Below, piece after piece: positions 36,215-44,999 of a stretch of DNA of 64,000 bases. Position numbers and translations under genes: made by a program. The stretch spans positions 3,906,001 to 3,970,000 of the forward strand of contig NZ_RAPR01000001.1 of NCBI RefSeq assembly GCF_003610235.1, written 5' to 3'. Numbering within the stretch: the first letter of the stretch is position 1; every line of letters starts with the position of its first letter. The notes under the pieces were generated by a model. The model worked only from the letters and a program-made list of their open reading frames with translations, was not told where the DNA came from and did no database searches. The stretch is from Catellatospora citrea. GTDB lineage: Bacteria > Actinomycetota > Actinomycetes > Mycobacteriales > Micromonosporaceae.

Positions 36215-39200
36215 CCAGCAACGATACCGAGTACGACCTGGACGACGCGGTATCCGACGTCGTCCCGTCCGTCGAAGGGACCGCCGCGACGGGCCCCGTC
36301 GCCGTGTTCCAGCCGCCGCGCCGCCGCGAACCCGCCGAGCCCGAGGCCCACGCCGACGAGGAGGGCGGGCGTCCCGAGGCGCGCACCGCCGACATCCGCA
36401 ACGCGGACCTGCGCAGCGACCTGCAGACCGCGGCCGACCGACGCGCCGCCGAGATGCGCGCCGCCGCCGATGCCGCCACCCAGGCGCAGCGCGAACGCGC
36501 CGCGTCCTCGCGCCGCGACCCCGAGCCGCCGACCGCGCCCCCGGCCCCGTCCGGGCCCGACATCGAGTCGCCGTTCCTGGAGCTGTTCGACTCCGAGGCG
36601 GCCGACCCCTCGTCGGTCGGCCTCACCGGCACGCCGCTCCGCCCGGCCCCACCCGGACGCGGCACCCCCGCTTCCGGCCAGTCCACGGCGCACTCCGATG
36701 CGCCGCCGGCCGGGCACGTCACGCCGGGACGGCCCGACGGCCGCCAGGGCGCGCCGCACCGGTCCGGCGACGTGCGGGCAGACGGGCCACCGACCGCGCC
36801 GCCGCCGACCCGCCAACGTGCCGACCAGGGTGGTCACCCCGACCCGCAGACCGACCCGCGCGCCACCACGCAGAGCCGCGGCACTGCGCCCGGCCGCCCG
36901 CGCAACGCCCCGGTCAGCGGCGTGCCGCGCAACGCGCCCGTCAGCGGCGTGCCGGTCAGCGGGGTGCCCATGCGCCCCCAGCCCGACCTGCGCAACCGCC
37001 CGGTCAGCGCGATTCCGGTCAGCTCCGTTCCGGTCAGCACCGTGCCGCTGAGCAGCCGTCCGCTGCCCCCGCGCGGCACCCCGCAGGCCCCGCCCCGCAG
37101 CGCCCCGCCCGCCGGCCAGCGGCAACCGGCCAAGAGCCGCGGCAAGCAGGTCAAGCCCCCCGCGCAGCCGAAGGCCCCGCGCGACCGCGACGCCGCCCAG
37201 GAACTCGCGATCACCGAGATCGCCGGTCATCTCACGTTCACTCCGCACGCCGTCACCGCGTGGTACATGCTGCCCGAGGTCCGCTGGGCGTTCCGGCCCG
37301 ACGCCGACCGCGAGTCGCTGCTGTCCGCCATCAGCGAGCAGTACGCCGGCCTCGCCGGTTTCCGGCTGCACCTGCGCCGCACCACCCGGCCCTTCCCGGC
37401 CGACCAGTGGGCCGCGCAGCTCGACCAGCTCACCCACCGCCCGCTGCCGCCCGTGCCGGGCGCGCCCGGCTGGGGCGACCACCTCGTCGCCGCCCAGCGG
37501 CACCTGCGCGAGATCAACCACAGCGAGGGCCAGACCTACCTCGGCGTGACCTTCGCCCGGCGCGCGCTCGGCGACTCGTTCAGCGAGAAGCTGCTGCGCG
37601 CCTTCGGCAAGGGCACCGCCGACTCCGAGCGCCGCAAGCTCGGCAAGCAGGTCGAACAGTTCGACGAGGTGCTCGCCGCGTTCGGCATGCGCGGCCAGCG
37701 CGCCGCCGCGACCGAACTCGAATGGCTGCTCTACCGCTCCGTCGCGCTCGGCATGAGCCCGCCGAACATGCTCGGCTCCGTCGCGCACGGCCGCTGGGAC
37801 GCAGGCGACCTGCTCGCCCTGACCGAGCACATCGAGCGCTACCGCACGCCGTACGGCAGCACGGTCAAGCTCGTCAACCGGATGACCGGCGAGGAACGGC
37901 ACACCGCCGTGCTCACCGTCGGGCGGATGGAGCCCCTCGACATCCCCGAACGGCACGAGCCCTGGCTGCACTTCCACGAGCGCCTGCCCTGGCCCATGGA
38001 GCTGTCGTCGCGGGTCGACATCCTCGGACCCGGCGACAGCTTCCGCAACCTCGAACACCGGCTGCGCATGATCCGCTCGCAGCAGCTGGACTACCTCGAG
38101 CACGGCATGGACGCCCCGCCCGAACTCGAACGCCTCGCCAGCCGAGCGCTGGTCATGGGCGACGAGATGACCACCGGCCTGCCCGTCGACTCGGCCCGCG
38201 CCCACGGCTGGCACCGCATCGCCGTCAGCGGCGCCGACCGCGAGGAATGCCTCGAACGCGCCCGCTCCGTCGTCGCCACCTACAGCCGGGAGCTGCGCGT
38301 CTCGCTGCAGCACCCCAAGCAGCAGGACCAGCTCGCCCGCGAGTTCATCCCCGGCGAGCCCGTCGCCAACACCGGCTACCTGCGCCGCATGCCGGTGCGC
38401 CTGCTCGCCGCCGCGCTGCCCCAGGCCGCGTCCGTCGTCGGCGACCGCCGCGGCGACCTGCTCGGACGCACCGCCGGCACCTGCCGCCGCCCCGTCTTCC
38501 TCGACCCGCACTTCCCCATGGAGGTCCGCGAGCGCTCCGGCCTGTCCGTCATGGTCGCCGAGCCCGGCGGTGGCAAGTCCACCCTGCTCGGCGCCATGGG
38601 CTACCTCAACGCCCGGCGCGGCGTCCAGGTCACCCTGCTCGACCCGAGCGGCCCGCTGGCCCGCCTCGCGTCCATGCCGGAACTCAAGCCGTACTCCCGC
38701 GTGCTCAACCTGACCGGCGGCGAGCAGGGCACCCTCGCCCCGTACTCGCTGATCCCGACCCCTCAGCGCACCGAATTCGGCCCCGGCGCCGACGGCGACC
38801 GCGAATACGAGATCTCCGTCAGCAACGCCCGCGCCGAACGCCGCATGCTGGTCCAGGACATCTGCTCCATGCTCATGCCGCCGCAGGTCGCCCGCGAGGC
38901 GTCCACCGCCACGCTGCTCCGGCACGCCGTACGCACCGTGCCCGCCGAGGAGACCGCCACCCTCGACGACGTCGTCCGCTGCCTCGCCGGCATCGACGAC
39001 ACCGGCCGCGAACTTGCCAACCTGCTGCTCGACACCGCCGAGATGCCGCTCGCGCTGCTGTTCTTCGGCAGCCCGCCCGGCGACCTGCTCAGCACCGACT
39101 CCGCGCTCACCGTCATCACCATGTCCGGGCTGCGCCTGCCCGACCTGAAGATCGAACGCGAGTACTGGTCCGCCGAAGAAGCGCTCGCGCTGCCCATGCT

Positions 39201-39705
39201 GCACACCGCGCACCGGCTCGCCGTCCGGCGCTGCTACTCCGGCGACATGCACCAGCGCAAACTCGTCGGACTCGACGAAGCACACTTCATGGAAGGCTGG
39301 CGGTCCGGACGCTCGTTCCTGGTCCGGCTCGCCCGCGACAGCCGCAAGTGGAACCTCGCCGCCCTCGTCGCGTCACAGAACCCGAAGGACATCCTCGGGC
39401 TCGACGTGCAGAACCTCGTGTCGACCGTGTTCGTCGGACGTATCGCACAGGACCCGGAGATCGCGTCCGAGGCGCTGCGGCTGCTGCGGGTGCCCACCGA
39501 CGTCGGGTACGAAGCGGTGCTGGCGTCGCTGTCCGCGCCCGACGCGAACAGCGCGGGGCGGCTCGGATACCGCGAGTTCGTGCTGCGCGACGTCGACAGC
39601 CGGGTGCAGCGGGTGCGGGTGGACGTGTCGTACGTCGCCGGGCTGCTGGAAACCCTCGACACCACCCCGACCGGGCAGGCGGCCGGCCAGGGAGGCAAGC
39701 GGTGA
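36211..39705 (+). CDS. VirB4/TcpF-like secretion ATPase with long disordered N-terminus
   Basis: This 1164-aa protein has three parts. Residues 1-330 are Pro/Ala/Arg-rich and probably disordered, with tandem PVSxVP repeats around residues 232-275. Residues 330-760 form a VirB4-type N-terminal domain. Residues 770-1150 form a RecA-like ATPase with Walker A AEPGGGKSTLL (about 783) and Walker B GLDEAHFMEGW (about 1018). A VirB4-type tail region VASQNPKDILGLDVQNLV follows. VirB4 proteins energise assembly of, and transport through, type IV secretion systems. It overlaps its neighbours on both sides (ATGA and GTGA). Confidence 0.85.
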   Translation: MTSNDTEYDLDDAVSDVVPSVEGTAATGPVAVFQPPRRREPAEPEAHADEEGGRPEARTADIRNADLRSDLQTAADRRAAEMRAAADAATQAQRERAASSRRDPEPPTAPPAPSGPDIESPFLELFDSEAADPSSVGLTGTPLRPAPPGRGTPASGQSTAHSDAPPAGHVTPGRPDGRQGAPHRSGDVRADGPPTAPPPTRQRADQGGHPDPQTDPRATTQSRGTAPGRPRNAPVSGVPRNAPVSGVPVSGVPMRPQPDLRNRPVSAIPVSSVPVSTVPLSSRPLPPRGTPQAPPRSAPPAGQRQPAKSRGKQVKPPAQPKAPRDRDAAQELAITEIAGHLTFTPHAVTAWYMLPEVRWAFRPDADRESLLSAISEQYAGLAGFRLHLRRTTRPFPADQWAAQLDQLTHRPLPPVPGAPGWGDHLVAAQRHLREINHSEGQTYLGVTFARRALGDSFSEKLLRAFGKGTADSERRKLGKQVEQFDEVLAAFGMRGQRAAATELEWLLYRSVALGMSPPNMLGSVAHGRWDAGDLLALTEHIERYRTPYGSTVKLVNRMTGEERHTAVLTVGRMEPLDIPERHEPWLHFHERLPWPMELSSRVDILGPGDSFRNLEHRLRMIRSQQLDYLEHGMDAPPELERLASRALVMGDEMTTGLPVDSARAHGWHRIAVSGADREECLERARSVVATYSRELRVSLQHPKQQDQLAREFIPGEPVANTGYLRRMPVRLLAAALPQAASVVGDRRGDLLGRTAGTCRRPVFLDPHFPMEVRERSGLSVMVAEPGGGKSTLLGAMGYLNARRGVQVTLLDPSGPLARLASMPELKPYSRVLNLTGGEQGTLAPYSLIPTPQRTEFGPGADGDREYEISVSNARAERRMLVQDICSMLMPPQVAREASTATLLRHAVRTVPAEETATLDDVVRCLAGIDDTGRELANLLLDTAEMPLALLFFGSPPGDLLSTDSALTVITMSGLRLPDLKIEREYWSAEEALALPMLHTAHRLAVRRCYSGDMHQRKLVGLDEAHFMEGWRSGRSFLVRLARDSRKWNLAALVASQNPKDILGLDVQNLVSTVFVGRIAQDPEIASEALRLLRVPTDVGYEAVLASLSAPDANSAGRLGYREFVLRDVDSRVQRVRVDVSYVAGLLETLDTTPTGQAAGQGGKR

Positions 39706-41570
39706 AGCGGCTCGCCTCCGCGGTCCTCGCCACGATGGTCCTGGCGCTGGGCACGCTGTTCGGCGCGCCGGTCCAGGCGGCAGCGCCTGCCGCTGCGGCG
39801 GTCGCAGCGCCCGGGGACAAGCTGTGCTCGCTGGAGGAGTGGACGGCCCGCGGGCTGGACGAGTGCATCACCCGGTTGCAGGACGTCAGCGCCTCGCGCG
39901 TGCAGTGTCTGAGCGCGCCGAACCCGGCAGCCCCGGACTCCGGGCTGGGCGGCTGGTTCGTCAGCAAACCCACCTGGACGACCGGCGCCGACGGCAGGAG
40001 CTACCTGCTGTACAGCGAATACGGCTATGCCGGGTACGACTACACCACCTACGACATCAACTGTGTCCAGACTGTCATGCACCCGGACTACAAGCTGGAG
40101 AACACCATCGCCAACGGCGAGTTCATGCTCGCTGCCGGCATCGTCGGTGTCTCCAACGCGCTTCGGGAACGGGCGTGGGCTCCGGACGAGATGTGGGGCT
40201 GGGCCGACCCGCTCGTGGAGAACGCCACCACCGCTCTCTACCGGCAGGTTTTCAGCGTGTTCGGTGTGATCACGCTGGCAGTGATAGGCGTCTACCTGCT
40301 GTGGCGCTCCCGCCAAGCCCAGATGTCGATGGCGCTGACGACGGTCGGCTGGGCAATTCTGGTCATGGTGGGCGTGACAGCCATCGCGAGCTGGCCTGTC
40401 CAGTCCGCGAAGGCTGCCGACAGCACACTGGTCAGCGTCCTCAGCGTCGTTCATGATGCGGTTGGACCACGGGCGCAAGCACCCACGATCTGCGACGATG
40501 CGACGCCTGGAGCCTGCGATGACAGGCGTCCTCCAGCTGTCCGCGCCGGCGACACCGCCGTACAAGCCCTTCTGTATCGCAACTGGCTTCGCGGCGTGCT
40601 TGGATCTGCCGACAGCGAGACGGCTAAGAAGTACGGACCAGCTCTGTACCGCGCAAAGTCGTTGAGCTGGGATGACGTTGCGGCGATCCAGGACGACTCA
40701 AGCCGCCGCGACGGCATCATCCGGGCCAAGCAGAGCGACTGGATGAAAGTTGCTGAGCAGATCAAGGCCGAGGACCCGGAGGCCTACGAGTACCTCCGAG
40801 GAACCAAGGGGATGGAACGGATCGGCGCGGGTTTCGTCGCGATCCTCTCTGCGTTCTGCTACGCGGCCTTTGACATCGTGGCTTCGTTGCTGGTTCTGCT
40901 CGGATTCCTCATCATCCGCTGGGCGGTGATCGCCGCACCGGCGCTAGGCACGGTCGGCCTGCTTCGCCCAGCCAGTGCAGGCCTACGCCGACTGGTGAAC
41001 TCTGTGTTGGCGGCGCTGTTCAACGTGCTCATCTTCGGGACAGGTGCTGCGGTCTACCTTTTCGCGGTCGACCTCATCATGAGTACGTCGTCCCTGGCTG
41101 GCTGGCTACAGGTCACCTTGGTACTGCTCTGTGGCGTTGTGGGCTGGATTCTGCTTCGCCCATACCGTCGCATCACACAACTCGGCGGCGGCAGCAGCGG
41201 TACCTCTTTGCTCACCGCCAGGCCGTCGGCCCCCGCAGCCTCCTCCTCCAATGAGCGGACGCCGGCTACCGTGGTCGCCCCCGGAAGCACCACCAGCACA
41301 ACTGTGCCGGAGGCGCGTCCGGAACTCGCGGTCAGTGCGGAGGACCCCGCGTCAGTCGTCCGTGCTGAGGCGCACGGCGGTGCCGACCCAGTTCGCGCGG
41401 AGACGTGGCGCTCGCCAGATGTACCCGAATCGTCTCCGGCCTACGCCGTATACCGGCCCGCCACGGTGCCCCACCAGGCGGCAACTCGCGCGGAAGCACG
41501 GACAGAACCCGCCGCTGAGCCGGCGCAGCGGGCTGAGCGCCGCTCCGAGACGTGGGCGGAACGGAGTTAG
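39702..41570 (+). CDS. Polytopic membrane protein, VirB6/TrbL/TcpH-like
   Basis: The 622-aa protein begins with a signal peptide (LASAVLATMVLALGTLFG, cleavage near VQAAAP). About 160 extracytoplasmic residues with four cysteines follow. Two helices come next (FSVFGVITLAVIGVYLLW and a second near 225), then a polar loop, and four or so helices between 385 and 510. The last 110 residues are a disordered Ser/Thr/Ala/Glu-rich tail. This matches VirB6/TrbL channel proteins in layout. The GTG overlaps the VirB4-like stop. From about base 40,250 the codon use changes: ATA, TTG, CTT and GTT become visible. Confidence 0.72.
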   Translation: MKRLASAVLATMVLALGTLFGAPVQAAAPAAAAVAAPGDKLCSLEEWTARGLDECITRLQDVSASRVQCLSAPNPAAPDSGLGGWFVSKPTWTTGADGRSYLLYSEYGYAGYDYTTYDINCVQTVMHPDYKLENTIANGEFMLAAGIVGVSNALRERAWAPDEMWGWADPLVENATTALYRQVFSVFGVITLAVIGVYLLWRSRQAQMSMALTTVGWAILVMVGVTAIASWPVQSAKAADSTLVSVLSVVHDAVGPRAQAPTICDDATPGACDDRRPPAVRAGDTAVQALLYRNWLRGVLGSADSETAKKYGPALYRAKSLSWDDVAAIQDDSSRRDGIIRAKQSDWMKVAEQIKAEDPEAYEYLRGTKGMERIGAGFVAILSAFCYAAFDIVASLLVLLGFLIIRWAVIAAPALGTVGLLRPASAGLRRLVNSVLAALFNVLIFGTGAAVYLFAVDLIMSTSSLAGWLQVTLVLLCGVVGWILLRPYRRITQLGGGSSGTSLLTARPSAPAASSSNERTPATVVAPGSTTSTTVPEARPELAVSAEDPASVVRAEAHGGADPVRAETWRSPDVPESSPAYAVYRPATVPHQAATRAEARTEPAAEPAQRAERRSETWAERS

Positions 41571-41572
41571 GC

Positions 41573-42100
41573 ATGCTGTCCCGAATTCCCCTACGGCCCC
41601 GCACCGTGGTGGCGCTCGGACTCGCTGGCGTGGTCGCGGTGATCATCGCCCTCGGCAAACTACTGGGCGACCCCACCCCGCCAGCCACTTCATCGGTTCA
41701 ACCGACGATTGCAGCGCCGAGCGCCGTGGATCCCCATGAGGGGGATGACGGTCTGGTGCAACTCGATCCGACGCCCAGCCCTATGAAGGCGAACAACGGG
41801 CCCCAGGCGATCTCCGTGGCGACCAAGTTCGCCCAGCAATGGATCAAGCACGACCGCAGCGCGACCGCCTGGCTCGACTCCCTGCGGCCGCACTGCACCG
41901 ACGCTCTCGTTGCGGAGCTTGACGGTGTAGACCCGGCCGGAGTCCCTGCGGACCGCATCACCGGCGCGGCCCGTATGGAGGCGCTCGCAGACTCCTTCGT
42001 CGAGGTCGTCATCCCCATCGACGCAGGCCTGTTGCGGTTGCGCCTTGTGGCTTCGCAAAGCCGGTGGCTGGTGGACGGCGTCGACTGGGAGCGGGCATGA
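41573..42100 (+). CDS. Single-pass membrane protein, VirB8/TcpC-like
   Basis: The 175-aa protein has a short cytoplasmic start, one helix (TVVALGLAGVVAVIIALG) and a proline-rich linker. A roughly 95-residue domain from VATKFAQQWIKHDRSATAWL to SRWLVDGVDWE follows. A helix pair and then a curved sheet ending in a Trp-rich strand is the NTF2-like fold pattern shared by VirB8 and TcpC. This is a fold-level inference. GGAG precedes the ATG, and the stop overlaps the next start (ATGA). Confidence 0.65.
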   Translation: MLSRIPLRPRTVVALGLAGVVAVIIALGKLLGDPTPPATSSVQPTIAAPSAVDPHEGDDGLVQLDPTPSPMKANNGPQAISVATKFAQQWIKHDRSATAWLDSLRPHCTDALVAELDGVDPAGVPADRITGAARMEALADSFVEVVIPIDAGLLRLRLVASQSRWLVDGVDWERA

Positions 42101-43239
42101 GCGGCCTCCCGCTGCTCAGTACGCCCCTCCGCGAGAAGGGGCGGCGGTTCCTGCGGCCAGGAGTCATCGCCGCTGTGACCGCGGCCCTCGCGCTCCTGTG
42201 CTGCGGCGGTGCCGTGACCGCCGTCATTTTCGGCGACCTCACCACCAACAATTCGCCGCTGACCAACGCCCTGGGTTGCGGCAGCACGAAGACCATCAGC
42301 ATCACCGGCCAGTTCCCGCGGATCGGTCCGTATGCCGAGGACAAGATCCGCAATGCTGCGGTCATCATCAGGACCGGCCAGCAACTCAAGGTGCCGCCCC
42401 GCGGATGGGTTATCGCTGTGGCGACAGCTATGCAGGAGAGCAGCCTCACCAACCACGGCGACCTCGGCGACCGCAATGACCATGATTCGCTTGGGCTGTT
42501 CCAGCAGCGGCCAAGCCAGGGCTGGGGCACTCCTGACCAGATCATGGATCCCGTCTACTCGTCGACGAAGTTCTACAACAAGCTGTTGAAGGTCAAGAAC
42601 TGGGAGTCACTCCCGCTTACTGTCGCCGCGCAGCGAGTGCAGATCAGCGCCTACCCCAACGCCTACGCCAAGCATGAGCCGACCGCGACGCGGATCGTCA
42701 ACGAGCTCGCCGATGGGGCGGCACGCGCCGTCGTCGTGGGCAGTCAGTTGAAGTGCGCCGGATTCGGCCAGATAGCCGCCTCCGGCTGGACGGCCCCGGT
42801 CAGCGCGGGCGTGTGGTCAGGATTTCGCACTCGCGAAAGGCCCAGTCACAACGGCGTCGACCTCGGCGCGTCCCGCAATACACCGATCCGCGCGGCTTCA
42901 GCAGGTGTCGTGATCGTAAGCAAGTGCGACGTCGGCAACTGCAATCGAGACGGATCACCCTCCACCCCTGGTTGTGGTTGGTTCGTGGACATCCTGCACG
43001 CCGGTCAGGTGATTACACGGTATTGCCACATGGTGAGCCGGCCCCTGGTCCATGTCGGCGAGCGAGTCGGTGCCGGCCAGGTCATCGGCTATGTCGGAAC
43101 CAGTGGCCACTCCAGCGGGCCGCACCTGCACTTCCAGGTCCACCTCGATGGCGACCGGTCCAACCGTGGCGCGATCGATCCGGTGCCATTCATGATCAGC
43201 AAGGGTGCTGCCCTCGGAAAGGAGAACGACTCGGCATGA
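42097..43239 (+). CDS. Two-domain peptidoglycan hydrolase (lytic transglycosylase plus M23), VirB1/TcpG-like
   Basis: A transmembrane helix (about 22-46) anchors the 380-aa protein. Residues 75-215 resemble a lytic transglycosylase, with candidate catalytic Glu114 in AVATAMQESSLTN and the following DSLGLFQQRPSQGWG. Residues 230-375 are an M23 zinc peptidase with HNGVDLG (His251, Asp255) and HLHF (His343, His345). Such dual enzymes open the cell wall for type IV secretion in Gram-positives. It is joined to both neighbours by ATGA overlaps. Confidence 0.85.
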   Translation: MSGLPLLSTPLREKGRRFLRPGVIAAVTAALALLCCGGAVTAVIFGDLTTNNSPLTNALGCGSTKTISITGQFPRIGPYAEDKIRNAAVIIRTGQQLKVPPRGWVIAVATAMQESSLTNHGDLGDRNDHDSLGLFQQRPSQGWGTPDQIMDPVYSSTKFYNKLLKVKNWESLPLTVAAQRVQISAYPNAYAKHEPTATRIVNELADGAARAVVVGSQLKCAGFGQIAASGWTAPVSAGVWSGFRTRERPSHNGVDLGASRNTPIRAASAGVVIVSKCDVGNCNRDGSPSTPGCGWFVDILHAGQVITRYCHMVSRPLVHVGERVGAGQVIGYVGTSGHSSGPHLHFQVHLDGDRSNRGAIDPVPFMISKGAALGKENDSA

Positions 43240-43850
43240 CCGAGGCAGACTTCGCGGCATGGGCAGCCGAGTGGCGCACACCGCCTGCCCCCATCGTGCC
43301 CGTTCCCGCGCTTACCGTCATCAGTAGCGGTGGCGTCCTACGCGGTGCCCGGGTGATGATCGGCCTCCCTGGCCACGGATGGCGCACCGGGCTGCGCGGT
43401 GACACGATGATCCGCCAAGGCGCGCGGAGCCTGATTCCTGTGCTCGCCGAGGCAGAGTGGTATCGCGCCGAGCGCGAGCGAGTCGAGGTCTTTGCCGCGC
43501 TTGTGCCGGTGGAGCGGGTATGGGTCGAGACCATCAGCACATCGGCAGAGCGAACTGCGAGCACCGATAGCTTGGCGTTGGTCTCATTGGATTCACCCCC
43601 GACTCGAGTTGCGGTTCCCGCAGAGGTGATCGCCGCCCAGGCAGCTGGCCAATTGACGGGCCGACGGCTCGTACAGGTCGGCGCCGATGGCGAGCAGCGC
43701 GGTCTACGCGCAGTTACCGAAGCTCATTCCGGGCCGGAGGGCAACGCACAGGTCCGGGTGGCGCAAGAGCACGATTGGTATCGATGGGCTGCTACCGGCC
43801 AGGCCCCTGCGACCAGGGCCGTGCCAATTTCCGACCTCTGGCTGGAGTAG
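43236..43850 (+). CDS. Hypothetical protein at the end of the secretion-like operon
   Basis: This 204-aa soluble protein has no signal peptide or membrane helix and is not recognised. It starts with an Ala/Trp-rich helix (FAAWAAEWRTPPAP). A strand-rich middle follows with GRRLVQVGADGEQRG, and it ends VPISDLWLE. Its start overlaps the hydrolase stop (ATGA), so it belongs to the operon and is the likeliest place for a system-specific factor such as a substrate adaptor or regulator (inference). The stop codon abuts that of the convergent gene. Confidence 0.6.
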   Translation: MTEADFAAWAAEWRTPPAPIVPVPALTVISSGGVLRGARVMIGLPGHGWRTGLRGDTMIRQGARSLIPVLAEAEWYRAERERVEVFAALVPVERVWVETISTSAERTASTDSLALVSLDSPPTRVAVPAEVIAAQAAGQLTGRRLVQVGADGEQRGLRAVTEAHSGPEGNAQVRVAQEHDWYRWAATGQAPATRAVPISDLWLE

Positions 43851-44345
43851 CTAGAGCGAAGCGCTGGCTGACGGCACTGGCTCCGGCACCTGCTCAGCAC
43901 CGCATACTCGCCAACCATCTGACTCGACAAGGGCGAACCGCCACGTCTCGCTGCGTTTGCTGATGACCGCGCCGTCCTTGCGGCCCGATATCGTCAAAGT
44001 CGTCGTTACAGCCGATCCATTCCCATTAGTTTCGCCGGTCATAGCGCCCCAAGTCACGAGCACAACGACACCAAAGTCTCTCTCTCGCCGGTCAAACTCC
44101 TCCCGGAGCTCTCGAATCGGCGCCAAGCCTGCGGAATCATCGCAGACATGGAGATCGACGCCTACCTCGTCCTTCGTAACCAAAGCCGCTCGCAGGTATT
44201 CGTCGACAACAATCTTAGGATTACTGCGATCGATCTTGGTAGCTTCGTTATACGCCACAACCGCAGCCACCACACCTCCAACTCCGGCGACCGCCAAGAC
44301 GACCGTCAGAATCAGGAGGATCCTTCGCCACCTCACCGACCGCAT
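43851..44345 (-). CDS. Membrane-anchored NTF2-like protein, unknown function
   Basis: The 164-aa protein has one N-terminal helix (ILLILTVVLAVAGVGGVVAAVVA) and an extracytoplasmic domain from VVDEYLRAALVTKDEV to SDGWRVCGAEQVPEP. The helix-then-sheet pattern with a closing Trp strand resembles NTF2-like domains. It therefore looks like a distant relative, in plan, of the VirB8-like protein at 41573. The ATG at 44345 follows AGGA. It has the same moderate GC and mixed codon use as the end of the cluster. The two stop codons are adjacent. Confidence 0.62.
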   Translation of the reverse strand: MRSVRWRRILLILTVVLAVAGVGGVVAAVVAYNEATKIDRSNPKIVVDEYLRAALVTKDEVGVDLHVCDDSAGLAPIRELREEFDRRERDFGVVVLVTWGAMTGETNGNGSAVTTTLTISGRKDGAVISKRSETWRFALVESDGWRVCGAEQVPEPVPSASASL

Positions 44346-44736
44346 CTCGTTCCTCAATCTCGCGTCGTCATCAATACACCATTATCCATGGCCGCTAGAG
44401 ACCGAAGTCGACTGCCAACGAGCCTCGCGTTGCCTCAACAATCAGACTGCGCAAGAGTCACCTGCAAGCATGGAACGATGCTCCCGCCAACACGACAGCG
44501 GAACGCAACGGTGGAACCCCCACATAAAGGCGGATTCACTCGCTGTTGTCAGTAGCCTCAGCAGGTCGCCGGTGACCTTCCGTACCGTGACCGGATCCAT
44601 CACTAGCTGCGGCGGCCCGTCCGTAACGCTCGCCTCCCCATGAGCAGAGACGCGCGTCAGCACGTCCTGCGGGCAGCGTAGCCGAGCGGACACGCCGCGC
44701 ACAGGGCCGACGACTCCTCTGTGGATGATCCCCGCG
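44346..44736. other. Low-GC spacer without a supportable gene
   Basis: This 391-bp stretch has clearly lower GC than the genome average, notably 44350-44500. A minus-strand frame over 44442-44702 contains VMDPVTVRKVTGDLLRLLT, which could be the remnant of a longer protein, but it lacks a ribosome site. It may be the scar at the right end of an acquired segment. Confidence 0.4.
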
Positions 44737-44898
44737 TCAGACCGACCCGGTGTTGAGGTTCCCGAACAGCCACAGCCCGCAGCAGCAGAAGATGACGAGT
44801 AGGAGCGCCACCGCGGCTGCGGCGATGGCGAGCATCATCGGCTTCTTCAGCAGGCCGAGGATGGGCGACGGCCGCTTCGGCGGCGGGGTCTCGTACAC
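44737..44898 (-). CDS. Small single-pass membrane protein
   Basis: This 53-aa protein has a Pro/Lys-rich cytoplasmic start (ETPPPKRPSPILGLLKK) and one hydrophobic helix containing a Cys triplet (LLLVIFCCCGLWLFG). It is not recognised. The GTG at 44898 is selected because TATCGT ends 6 nt before it on the minus strand, a leaderless arrangement; an in-frame GTG at 44931 is the alternative. Confidence 0.55.
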   Translation of the reverse strand: MYETPPPKRPSPILGLLKKPMMLAIAAAAVALLLVIFCCCGLWLFGNLNTGSV

Positions 44899-44999
44899 GC
44901 GATGACGATAGCCTGCGTTCCCGGCCGGCACGAGGTCGCGACAGGCGGACGGGTCGCTGTCGGGAGGCCGCTCGCCGGATCACCCCGTACGCTGGTCGG

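Noticed and set aside
36900..37080. CRISPR-like short tandem repeats
   Set aside because: The repeats are in frame, encode PVSxVP peptides and have no unique spacers of constant length.
35977..39285. 1102-codon minus-strand open frame
   Set aside because: It is antisense to the VirB4-like ATPase, which has intact Walker motifs and start/stop overlaps with its neighbours. The antisense frame is a composition artefact.
44442..44702. 86-codon minus-strand frame with VMDPVTVRKVTGDLLRLLT
   Set aside because: No ribosome site or promoter, and only a short helical stretch looks protein-like. Mentioned as a possible remnant but not called as a gene.
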